Positions 1 to 6,129 of a DNA stretch of 6,129 bases are shown in pieces. The translations under genes and the position numbers were made by a program. The DNA comes from Dysgonamonadaceae bacterium (GTDB taxonomy: Bacteria > Bacteroidota > Bacteroidia > Bacteroidales > Azobacteroidaceae), in assembly GCA_031261015.1 (NCBI GenBank), contig JAISKG010000091.1, forward strand, positions 1 through 6,129, given 5' to 3'. The notes beneath the pieces were generated by a model. It ran no database searches and was not told where the DNA came from. It worked only from the letters and a program-made list of their open reading frames with translations. The stretch's first letter is position 1. Each line of letters opens with the position of its first letter.

Positions 1-194
1 CAGGAAAAAATCCGGATATTCCGGTTGATTTTGAAGATATTACGCCTTTCCTTCGGGAAAATATCCAAGAGGAACCGGAAATGTACGTGGCTCTGTATGC
101 CGACGAATCCATTCCTTACGCCGAAGTGGTCAAAATCTTGGATTTAGCCAATCAAAATGATTTCAAAATGATTTTAGTTACTCGCCCCAAATGA
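1..194 (+). CDS. exbD: ExbD/TolR-family biopolymer transport protein, C-terminal part (5' end outside window)
   Basis: Seen: an open frame with codons starting at base 3 runs to a TGA at 192-194 and gives the last 63 residues of a protein. Recognisable stretches are EPEMYVALYADESIPYAEVV and DFKMILVTRPK. This is the periplasmic domain of the ExbD/TolR family: a beta strand ending in an 'ADxxxPY' turn, then a helix ('VVKILDLANQN') and a final strand ending in TRP. Family knowledge: ExbD is an inner-membrane protein with one N-terminal helix; with ExbB it forms a proton-driven motor that energises TonB. The membrane helix and its catalytic Asp lie upstream of the window and cannot be checked. 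Context: the stop codon overlaps the tonB start (ATGA, 191-194), which suggests translational coupling and supports ExbD rather than TolR. Bacteroidota Ton operons often carry two exbD copies, so this could be the second of a pair; that is inference. Confidence 0.9.
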   Translation, partial: GKNPDIPVDFEDITPFLRENIQEEPEMYVALYADESIPYAEVVKILDLANQNDFKMILVTRPK

Positions 195-964
195 AAATAA
201 CGAAAGAAAAACTCATCGGAGGAATTGTGGCTGCCATTTGCTGCGGGCTGCTTTTTTTGTTATTATATTCTTCTGTGATTAAAACAATTATTAAACCGAA
301 AGAACAAAAAACGCTCGTTCATTTCGGAACCATTGATCCGGAAACCGGCACTTTTGAACCGCGGCCGGAAAACAATCTTGCGTCAGCTGGAAATCCTGAG
401 CCTGCCGGAGCGTCTGCTCCCGCGCCTCCTCCTAATCCCCAGCAGATACATCCCAAGCCTACGCCGGCCAAGCCTTCCGCTCCGCCGGTGATTACGCAAA
501 ACAGGGATAAAACGGCGGCTGTTTCCAATGCGGAAGCCGAACGGGAAAAACAGGAACAAGCGCGGAAGAAAGCGGAAGAGGAACGGCAAAAAGCGGCGAT
601 CAACCAGCAGGCAGCAAACGCTTTCGGTTCGGGTGGTCAGGGAAATTCGTCCGGAAATGGAACCGACAGTTCTTCCGGAAATTCGGGAAGTTACGGCACA
701 GTCAGTTTGTCCGGCCGCACTTTAGGCTCCGGCGGCTTACCTTTACCCGCTTATTCTCAGCAGGAAGAAGGGCGGATTGTTGTGAATATCACCGTCAATC
801 CGCAAGGTAAAGTCGTTTTAGTCGCCATCGGCCGGGGAACGACCATCACCGACGCAACGATGCGCCAAGCAGCCTTGGATGCCGCTCGAAAAGCTACGTT
901 CAACGTGATCAGTGGAACGGAAAATCAATCAGGAAGTATTACTTATAATTATAAATTAAATTAA
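191..964 (+). CDS. tonB: TonB family energy transducer
   Basis: Role: TonB-type proteins span the periplasm and carry ExbB/ExbD motor energy to TonB-dependent outer-membrane receptors (SusC-like porins and siderophore or vitamin receptors). Seen in the 257 residues: a short basic N-terminus; one membrane helix at about 8-32; a proline-rich stretch at about 69-100 (ASAPAPPPNP, PKPTPAKPSAPP); a highly charged, probably helical segment at about 113-137 (EAEREKQEQARKKAEEERQK); a Gly/Ser/Asn linker at about 145-170; and a C-terminal TonB-like domain at about 175-257, with the pattern GRIVVNITVNPQGKV followed by a helix containing AALDAARKATFN. The start ATG overlaps the exbD stop by 4 bp, and no Shine-Dalgarno sequence is visible, so coupling is likely. 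The charged helix plus Gly/Ser linker also recalls TolA, and automated pipelines may call this TolA-like. The ExbD partner and the C-terminal fold make TonB family the safer call. Confidence 0.9.
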   Translation: MKITKEKLIGGIVAAICCGLLFLLLYSSVIKTIIKPKEQKTLVHFGTIDPETGTFEPRPENNLASAGNPEPAGASAPAPPPNPQQIHPKPTPAKPSAPPVITQNRDKTAAVSNAEAEREKQEQARKKAEEERQKAAINQQAANAFGSGGQGNSSGNGTDSSSGNSGSYGTVSLSGRTLGSGGLPLPAYSQQEEGRIVVNITVNPQGKVVLVAIGRGTTITDATMRQAALDAARKATFNVISGTENQSGSITYNYKLN

Positions 965-966
965 CC

Positions 967-1518
967 ATGAAAAAAGTATTCGTATTTATAGCTGAAGGTT
1001 TTGAAGAAACAGAAGCCATTGCCACGATCGACGTGCTGCGACGCGGCGGCTTACACGTCACAACCGTTTCCATATCGGAAGATTATTTAGTAACCGGCGC
1101 ACATCAAATTACTGTATTGGTCGATGAAAAATTTTCCACAACGGATTTTTCGGATGGCGAACTCTTGGTTCTTCCCGGCGGCCAGCCCGGAGCTGATAAC
1201 TTAAACAGTCACATCGATCTGAAACGCTTGATACGACAATATTATTCCGCAGGGAAAAAAATTGCCGCCATTTGCGCCGCGCCTCTGGTATTCGGTGGCT
1301 TAGGCTTATTGAACGGCAAAAAAGCCACTGCTTATCCTGGTTACGAAGACCGCTTGGAAGGCGCAACCGTGCTTGAACAACCCGTTGTTGAAGACGGCCA
1401 AATCATCACCGGACGTGGCCCCGGATTTGCTTTGCAATTCGGCGTAGCTCTCGTCAAAGCTTTGCAGGGAAAGAAAATAGCTGATCAAGTTGCCAACGGA
1501 TTATTGTTGAATCAATAA
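967..1518 (+). CDS. DJ-1/PfpI family protein (DJ-1/YajL type)
   Basis: Seen: 183 residues, the normal single-domain length. Family landmarks are present in order: the N-terminal strand and turn AEGFEETEAI with Glu16 aligned to DJ-1 Glu18; LVLPGG at 67-72; the nucleophile elbow AAICAAP with Cys103 aligned to DJ-1 Cys106; and TGRGPG at 148-153. Position 123, which is His126 in human DJ-1, is Tyr here (TAYPG). Family knowledge: DJ-1/YajL proteins are cytoplasmic dimers with an oxidisable cysteine, linked to oxidative and carbonyl stress; glyoxalase and deglycase activities have been reported, and the deglycase claim is disputed. Old annotations as ThiJ (thiamine kinase) are unfounded. The start ATG lies 2 bp after the tonB stop with no ribosome site of its own visible, so it is probably translated by coupling. 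The stop is followed after one codon by the TTG start of miaA in the same frame. Exact substrate unknown. Confidence 0.93.
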   Translation: MKKVFVFIAEGFEETEAIATIDVLRRGGLHVTTVSISEDYLVTGAHQITVLVDEKFSTTDFSDGELLVLPGGQPGADNLNSHIDLKRLIRQYYSAGKKIAAICAAPLVFGGLGLLNGKKATAYPGYEDRLEGATVLEQPVVEDGQIITGRGPGFALQFGVALVKALQGKKIADQVANGLLLNQ

Positions 1519-1524
1519 GTTTTG
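1516..1524 (+). other. DJ-1 stop / miaA TTG start junction
   Basis: The nine bases TAA GTT TTG hold the DJ-1 stop codon, one spacer codon and the inferred TTG start of miaA, all in one reading frame. The start choice is forced. The in-frame TAA blocks anything upstream, and the next in-frame ATG is codon 42 of miaA, past the Walker A loop (residues 9-16) that the enzyme needs. No Shine-Dalgarno-like sequence precedes the TTG, so initiation probably depends on ribosomes terminating at the DJ-1 stop. This is inference from spacing. Confidence 0.8.
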
Positions 1525-2445
1525 TACGAACTCATTACGATCATCGGGCCAACTGCTTCCGGCAAAACGACTTTTGCCGCCGCATTGGCTCATGCCTTGA
1601 ACACGGAAATCATTAGCGCGGATTCGCGCCAAGTATATCGCGGCATGACGATCGGAACCGGCAAAGACTTAGGTGATTACGTAGTGGACGGAACAGTCGT
1701 GCCTTACCATTTGATCGATATTTGCGAACCGGGAGAAAAATACAATTTGTTCGCTTTCCAGCATGATTTTCACCAAGCCTTCGCTTCGATTAGAGCGCAA
1801 GGGAAAATGCCGATCCTTTGCGGTGGAACAGGCTTGTACGTCGAATCTGTTTTGAAAGGCTATAAATTGTTGGATGTTCCGGAAAATCCGGCTTTACGAA
1901 AAAATCTTCAAAGCAAAACGCTCGATGAATTGACGGACATTCTCTGCTCGTACAAAGTTTTACACAATAAAACCGAAGTCGATTCCGCCCAGCGAGCTAT
2001 CCGTGCGATCGAAATTGAAGAATATTACCGCACGCAAGAACCTGATCAAAGGGATTTTGAGCCAATTAACAGTTTGATCATCGGTATCGACATCGACCGC
2101 GAATTGCGACGCGAAAAAATCAGCCGTAGATTGCAAGAGCGTTTGGAAAACGGAATGTTGAATGAAGTGCAAACTTTATTGGATTCCGGCGTTTCCGCCG
2201 AAGATTTAATTTATTACGGATTGGAATACAAATATTTAACGCTCCATTTAATCGGTCAATTGACTTACAAAGAAATGTACGAACAATTGGAAATTGCCAT
2301 TCATCAATTCGCCAAACGGCAAATGACCTGGTTTCGAGGCATGGAACGCAGAGGTTTTCGCATTCACTGGTTAGATGCGCTTATGCCGACCGGCGACAAA
2401 GTTGCTTGGGTTCTCCGACACTATCAACAAGCCGGTCAGAACTAA
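1522..2445 (+). CDS. miaA: tRNA dimethylallyltransferase MiaA
   Basis: Role: transfers a dimethylallyl group from DMAPP to N6 of A37 in tRNAs reading UNN codons (i6A37), usually the substrate for MiaB. Seen in the 307 residues: P-loop GPTASGKT at 9-16; DSRQVYRGM at 34-42, where Asp34 is the expected catalytic aspartate of the family; GGTGLYV at 101-107; an anticodon-loop binding insertion at about 115-180 that includes QRAIRAIEIEEYY; and the C-terminal signature QFAKRQMTWFRG at 262-273. Length is typical. The segment before this signature reads GLEYKYL (233-239), where the E. coli enzyme has GYRQ. From memory this is a Bacteroidales sub-type; Bacteroides species often carry two miaA genes, so a second copy elsewhere is possible. 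The start is TTG. The last 24 codons and the stop overlap the convergent symporter gene on the other strand. The gene ends an operon with exbD, tonB and DJ-1. Confidence 0.94.
   Translation: MYELITIIGPTASGKTTFAAALAHALNTEIISADSRQVYRGMTIGTGKDLGDYVVDGTVVPYHLIDICEPGEKYNLFAFQHDFHQAFASIRAQGKMPILCGGTGLYVESVLKGYKLLDVPENPALRKNLQSKTLDELTDILCSYKVLHNKTEVDSAQRAIRAIEIEEYYRTQEPDQRDFEPINSLIIGIDIDRELRREKISRRLQERLENGMLNEVQTLLDSGVSAEDLIYYGLEYKYLTLHLIGQLTYKEMYEQLEIAIHQFAKRQMTWFRGMERRGFRIHWLDALMPTGDKVAWVLRHYQQAGQN
2371..2445. other. 75-bp convergent, codon-register overlap of miaA and symporter 3' ends
   Basis: The miaA stop (TAA, 2443-2445) lies inside the symporter gene and the symporter stop (TTA on the plus strand, 2371-2373) lies inside miaA. 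Both frames use the same codon boundaries, so each codon here is the reverse complement of a codon in the other gene. The stop of each is a TTA leucine in the other: Leu284 of MiaA and Leu475 of the symporter. The region encodes MiaA residues 284-307 and symporter residues 475-498, including the end of its last membrane helix. There is no room for a conventional intergenic terminator, so the converging transcripts must overlap at their 3' ends unless termination occurs inside coding sequence. Confidence 0.9.
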
Positions 2446-3867
2446 AGTGGCATTCAAAAGCAACAATTCGTAACCCATCGTATAACGCACCGTTCGCATT
2501 AAAAAGAAATTTAACAAGAAACAAATTACCGGCGAAAGCAGACAAATAAACGGCACATAACGATCGTCGGTTTTCCGCTTGAACAAAATTCCGAATGCAA
2601 ACAATCCTAACAGAGGACCATACGTATAAGAAGCAATCATATAGATAGCGTCTATCACGCTCGTGCTGTTGATTAATCTAAACAACAACATGATGCCGAT
2701 AAAAACGACGGAAATAATCCAATGTACGCTTAAACGGATTTTTTTTGCTCGTTTTTCCGAATATTGAGAAATAGACAATAAATCTACGCAAACGGAAGTA
2801 GTTAAGCCGGTTAAGGCAGAATCAGCACTGGCAAAGGTGACTGCAATAATGCCAACGGTGAAAAAAATCGTAGCCGAAAGTCCCAATACATTGTTCGCAA
2901 TCAAAGTCGGCAACAAAGCATCGCCGTCTAAAGCGCCTTTGGCCGTCAAAGGAAGCGCCAAAGAATGAGCCGAATAATAATTCAGCAGTAAAATTCCCAG
3001 ACAGAGGAACAAAAAATTTACCGGAATAAAAAACAGACTGTACGTACACACATTTTTTTGTGCCGCCTTCAGATTCTTGCAAGAGATATTTTTTTGCATC
3101 ATTTCCTGATCAATGCCCGTCATGGCAATCGTCACAAAGCATCCGCTGATAAATTGCTTGAAGAAATTTTGCTTGGTATGCCAATCGTCGAAAACGAACA
3201 TTTGCGTATGTTCGCTGTGCCGGATCGTACTCACTATTCCCGAAAAATCCAAGTTTAATCCTTTGGCTACCTGCCAGATAATGATAACGAGAGCCGTGAG
3301 CAAGCACAATGTCTGTAGCAAATCCGTCCACACGATGGCGCGCACACCGCTTTTGTGCGTATAAAGCCAGATCATCAGCAGGAATCCGGCGGCCGTGACA
3401 ACAAACGGAACACCCCAAGCCTCGAACACATAAGTCTGCAAAATCCAGACCGCTACGTATAACCGAACCGAAGCTCCCACCGTTCGCGACAACAGGAAAA
3501 AACCCGCGCCGGTCTTGTACGCATTTTTCCCTATCCTGTTCTGCAAATAGGTATAAATGCTCGTTAATTGCAATTTGTAATAGATTGGCAGCAAGACAAA
3601 TGCAATCACCGCATAGCCCAGCACAAATCCGAAAACCATTTGCATATAAGTCATATCCGTGCTGCCTGCCCATCCCGGAACCGACACAAAAGTCACGCCC
3701 GACAGCGACGAGCCGATCATCCCGATCGCAACGATGTACCAAGGCGACTGCCGGTTGCCGAGAAAAAACGCCGCATTGCCCGAATGTTTTTTCCCGACGA
3801 AGTAGGAAATTGACCATAAGATGCCGAAATAGAGGAGGATGATTAAGAGGATAACTGTGCCGTTCAT
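2371..3867 (-). CDS. Sodium:solute symporter (SSF/SSS family), substrate unknown
   Basis: Role: an inner-membrane secondary transporter that couples Na+ entry to uptake of an organic solute; sugars, sialic acid, proline and others are known for the family. Seen in the 498 residues: about 13 hydrophobic segments spread along the whole length, matching the SSF topology; GSSLSGVTFVSVPGWAG at 52-68 in the first core repeat; LTSIYTYLQNRIG at 101-113; GIDQEMMQK at 251-259; and FASADSALTGLTTS at 345-358, the SSF signature holding the Ser/Asp residues of the Na2-type sodium site. Nothing identifies the substrate. The C-terminal tail after about residue 484 (SENPSNFVAGRHKRI) is polar and is encoded antisense to miaA. 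The start ATG lies 78 bp after the Omp28-like gene, with a perfect palindrome in the spacer. No clear Shine-Dalgarno sequence is seen. It may be cotranscribed with the secreted-protein genes or use a local promoter. Confidence 0.92.
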   Translation of the reverse strand: MNGTVILLIILLYFGILWSISYFVGKKHSGNAAFFLGNRQSPWYIVAIGMIGSSLSGVTFVSVPGWAGSTDMTYMQMVFGFVLGYAVIAFVLLPIYYKLQLTSIYTYLQNRIGKNAYKTGAGFFLLSRTVGASVRLYVAVWILQTYVFEAWGVPFVVTAAGFLLMIWLYTHKSGVRAIVWTDLLQTLCLLTALVIIIWQVAKGLNLDFSGIVSTIRHSEHTQMFVFDDWHTKQNFFKQFISGCFVTIAMTGIDQEMMQKNISCKNLKAAQKNVCTYSLFFIPVNFLFLCLGILLLNYYSAHSLALPLTAKGALDGDALLPTLIANNVLGLSATIFFTVGIIAVTFASADSALTGLTTSVCVDLLSISQYSEKRAKKIRLSVHWIISVVFIGIMLLFRLINSTSVIDAIYMIASYTYGPLLGLFAFGILFKRKTDDRYVPFICLLSPVICFLLNFFLMRTVRYTMGYELLLLNATLVLTGLLIVSENPSNFVAGRHKRI

Positions 3868-3891
3868 CGCATTTAAAATTTACCAAATTGA

Positions 3892-3927
<36 letters not shown>

Positions 3928-3945
3928 ATTTGCTCAAAAATAATT

Positions 3946-5934
3946 TTATTTAACTACTTTGATTGCCTTTTCACCTTCCGGCGTTTTCACCTTCACAATA
4001 TAAATGCCTGCATTCAATTGATTGACCGGAATTTGATTGTCGATCAACGTTTGCGAAGCTATTACCTGTTGGCCGGAAATTGTATAAATTGCGATGTTTT
4101 GAACCGGAAGCGAAGAATGAATTGTCAACAAGTCATTCTGAATCGAAGCGGAAACCGGCGAAATACGCAAATCCGATAAGCCGTCATCGACAATTTCCTT
4201 CGCCCAACGGTCGGATGCGCCGGTAATAATTTCCTGCTTGCCTTCAGCGACATAAGCCACCACTTCCAATTTATTTAAATTAACGGGAATGCTGCGATAA
4301 TCCGCTGGAATCACGTAAGTATAGCGTTTCGTTACGAAAGTTCCGGCAGCAGTTGTTGAGATCACGTCGCCCCATTGTCCCGTCAGGAAATCCCGCAACA
4401 TGTGGTTGTGCTGGTATTTTTGATTATTTCCCATAGCAGGATAATACGAGCTTGCCCCGGTTTGCGGGCCAATGATACTGTCTTGTAACAAAGCAACATT
4501 CAAGCGATTAACAGCCGATCCTTGGGCAGTGTAGTACATTTCCACATCGACGGTCAATATACGCTCGGCCTCATTGATATTGGCTTTTACTGCCATATTG
4601 ACATACGACGATTCTTTCATTATTTGCGTAGCGTAAGTTGTCCATTTCCCGCGGTCGCTTGTAGCAGTCGCTCCCCCACTGAAAACGTGACGGTTGACTG
4701 TAGCTGCCGGATAACCTTCCAAGCCGGTTTGGGCAGCCAGCGCATCGCCCCATTGCGTACGGAAATCAGGATCGCCCGTATTAGGCCATGCATATCCGCC
4801 TTGATGAACATTGACGGCAACCACTCGTTCGGGATAAGCGGCTATAATCGTATTCACACGCTTGTGTCCATCCGGGCAATACGTACAATAGATTCCGGTA
4901 TATTCTTCAATCACAACATTTTTATTACTCGGATCGGTCGTTAGCATCGTCGGTTGTGTAGGCGCTTTCCATGCTTTAATCACTGCGGTTTGCGTATTGT
5001 CGGATGGATCCTCATCGGCCTTGCCATTGACTTTCTCTACCGCAACAACCAAAGGATATTGCTCGCCGGCTACTTTCGCAAAAGTAATATCGGGAAAAGT
5101 AAAATTATAACTGCCGTTAGCCGGAATATTCAGGTCTGTAAAAGTTTTAGTCACTTTCGCATTCGTTCCGATCTGATAAGAAATTTCCAATGAAGTCACC
5201 GGATTGACGGCAACATTCAGTACACTTCCGTTGATCGTCAACGCTTCATTCACATCCAAAGCCGAGAAGGGGACAGACAAAGAATTAAAATTCACATCTT
5301 CCTGCGGCAATTGATCTCCTTCGACAATACCAATGATACACAGATTGCTAAATCCTTGTTGTCCGAGATGATCCCAACTGCTCCAAGTAGAAGAAGTGCT
5401 CGCCTTGGTGCGAATCAAATCGCCGTTGGCGTCGGCCGACGGAGAATCGTCCAAACCGATGGAATAAAAATTGGTTCCGGTTCCTCCCCTGTACGTATAT
5501 CCAATGTATAAATCTTCATTCGCTTGGATGGTGTAAGCTGTTCCTAATGGAATTGTATTCCATTGACTGGTCGCAAAAGTAACATCTTGCGTATAAAGGG
5601 CATTGCCTGTTAAACTGTTGCGAATCACCACACTCCCATTTGTCGCGGAAGATTGACCGAAGCCTACCATAATTTTAGTCAAGCGATTTCCAGCGTATTT
5701 TTTAGCTATTTCTTTAGGAATGAAAATAGCTACTTCTACATCTTTACTCGCTCCGGCTCCTAAAGAAAGGTCCAAGTTATCTGTACAATACCTTAATTGA
5801 ACGGAATTGTCGAGAGAAGCCAATTGACTGATTGGAGCTACTCTGTCCAAAGGAACAGACTGCAAAGCTGTTTGGGCGTATGTAAATCCCGCCGTGAGCA
5901 GGCCTACATAAATCAAAAATAATTTCTTTTTCAT
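3946..5934 (-). CDS. Omp28-like thioredoxin-fold protein secreted by type IX secretion (type A sorting domain)
   Basis: Seen in the 662 residues: a Sec signal peptide at 1-20 (KKK, hydrophobic core, likely cleavage FTYA|QT); a beta-rich N-terminal region at about 45-205, possibly a jelly-roll; a further beta domain at about 210-320, perhaps Ig/CARDB-like; an Omp28-like region starting at about 338 with NVVIEEYTGIYCTYCPDGH, where Cys350 and Cys353 form a CxxC in thioredoxin position and EGYPA (406-410) supplies a likely cis-proline; and a T9SS type A sorting domain at about 592-662 with LPVQNIAIYTISGQQV, NAGIYIVKVK and a basic KVVK end. Only two other cysteines exist (50 and 199). Family knowledge: such proteins cross the outer membrane through T9SS and are released or surface-anchored; Omp28 was described as a Porphyromonas gingivalis surface protein. 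A redox or adhesion role is inference. The start is 20 bp after the upstream T9SS gene, so they are probably cotranscribed. Confidence 0.88.
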   Translation of the reverse strand: MKKKLFLIYVGLLTAGFTYAQTALQSVPLDRVAPISQLASLDNSVQLRYCTDNLDLSLGAGASKDVEVAIFIPKEIAKKYAGNRLTKIMVGFGQSSATNGSVVIRNSLTGNALYTQDVTFATSQWNTIPLGTAYTIQANEDLYIGYTYRGGTGTNFYSIGLDDSPSADANGDLIRTKASTSSTWSSWDHLGQQGFSNLCIIGIVEGDQLPQEDVNFNSLSVPFSALDVNEALTINGSVLNVAVNPVTSLEISYQIGTNAKVTKTFTDLNIPANGSYNFTFPDITFAKVAGEQYPLVVAVEKVNGKADEDPSDNTQTAVIKAWKAPTQPTMLTTDPSNKNVVIEEYTGIYCTYCPDGHKRVNTIIAAYPERVVAVNVHQGGYAWPNTGDPDFRTQWGDALAAQTGLEGYPAATVNRHVFSGGATATSDRGKWTTYATQIMKESSYVNMAVKANINEAERILTVDVEMYYTAQGSAVNRLNVALLQDSIIGPQTGASSYYPAMGNNQKYQHNHMLRDFLTGQWGDVISTTAAGTFVTKRYTYVIPADYRSIPVNLNKLEVVAYVAEGKQEIITGASDRWAKEIVDDGLSDLRISPVSASIQNDLLTIHSSLPVQNIAIYTISGQQVIASQTLIDNQIPVNQLNAGIYIVKVKTPEGEKAIKVVK

Positions 5935-5954
5935 TGTATTTTAATAATTTAATG

Positions 5955-6129
5955 TTATCGAACTATATATTTGTTGCTTTGAATCGTTTTTCCGTTTTCC
6001 GTCAGGGTATAAATATAAATTCCTTGAGGAGTTTCGGGAAGAACAATTTGACCGGTATTGGGATCCAAAGGCAAAGTCGCTACCAATTTTCCCAACAGAT
6101 CGTAGATTTGCAATTGCCGCGTTGCTGTC
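5955..6129 (-). CDS. C-terminal end of a T9SS type A sorting-domain protein (5' end outside window)
   Basis: Seen: a minus-strand frame open to the window edge encodes the last 57 residues before a TAA (plus-strand TTA at 5955-5957). Motifs LQIYDLLGKLV, TPQGIYIYTL and SNKYIVR match the type A T9SS C-terminal sorting domain: a strand with 'xxIYDxxGKxV', a 'xGxYxY' strand and a short basic end. Family knowledge: this domain is recognised by the T9SS outer-membrane machinery and usually removed or used for surface attachment. The functional part of the protein lies outside the window, so its activity cannot be stated. Its stop lies 20 bp before the Omp28-like start and the AT-rich gap holds no terminator-like hairpin, which suggests one transcript. 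Its sorting domain differs clearly from that of the downstream gene, so this is not a recent tandem duplication of that domain. Confidence 0.85.
   Translation of the reverse strand, partial: TATRQLQIYDLLGKLVATLPLDPNTGQIVLPETPQGIYIYTLTENGKTIQSNKYIVR

Noticed and set aside
528..725. Arg/Lys-rich 65-codon frame inside tonB
   Set aside because: It is the shifted reading of the charged helix and Gly/Ser linker of TonB; the basic composition follows from the AAG/GAA-rich DNA there.
967..1518. Naming the DJ-1 family gene thiJ or an intracellular protease pfpI
   Set aside because: The length, Glu16/Cys103 positions and LPGG pattern fit the DJ-1/YajL branch; the ThiJ label is a known misannotation and no protease evidence is visible.
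4522..4944. 140-codon plus-strand open frame
   Set aside because: It is antisense to the Omp28-like domain region, has an atypical composition rich in His, Ile and Arg, and shows no motif or neighbouring plus-strand gene.
5966..5973. Plus-strand TATATTTG match to the Bacteroidota -7 box
   Set aside because: It lies inside the 3' end of the truncated T9SS gene, pointing antisense, with no plus-strand gene after it and no -33 partner considered convincing.

Overview
The window looks like chromosomal DNA from a member of the Bacteroidota, most likely order Bacteroidales. The evidence is two proteins ending in type IX secretion (T9SS) type A sorting domains, an Omp28-like thioredoxin-fold protein, a Bacteroidales-style MiaA, an ExbD-TonB pair with very tight gene spacing, and a general lack of Shine-Dalgarno sequences before starts. 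I cannot name the genus. The window is almost entirely coding, and no gene-free stretch exceeds about 80 bases.

Left half, plus strand (1-2445): four tightly packed genes form one apparent operon. They are the C-terminal end of an ExbD/TolR-type proton channel subunit, a TonB energy transducer (4-bp ATGA overlap with exbD), a DJ-1/PfpI family protein (2-bp gap), and the tRNA dimethylallyltransferase MiaA (3-bp gap, TTG start). ExbD and TonB power active transport across the outer membrane. DJ-1 (stress or glyoxal-damage type) and MiaA (tRNA A37 modification) are housekeeping passengers with no obvious mechanistic link to the Ton system.

Right half, minus strand (6129-2371): in transcription order there is the C-terminal end of a T9SS-secreted protein, a 20-bp gap, a 662-residue T9SS-secreted Omp28-like protein with a CxxC motif, a 78-bp spacer carrying a perfect 28-bp palindrome, and a 498-residue sodium:solute symporter of unknown substrate. 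The first two genes are probably cotranscribed. The symporter may be read through from them or may have its own weak promoter at the palindrome edge.

The two blocks converge and overlap tail to tail by 75 bp. The overlap is in perfect codon register, so each gene's TAA stop is the complement of a TTA leucine codon in the other. This overlap and the perfect palindrome are the most distinctive structural features. I found no convincing evidence of a new multi-gene system, mobile element, CRISPR array or RNA gene.
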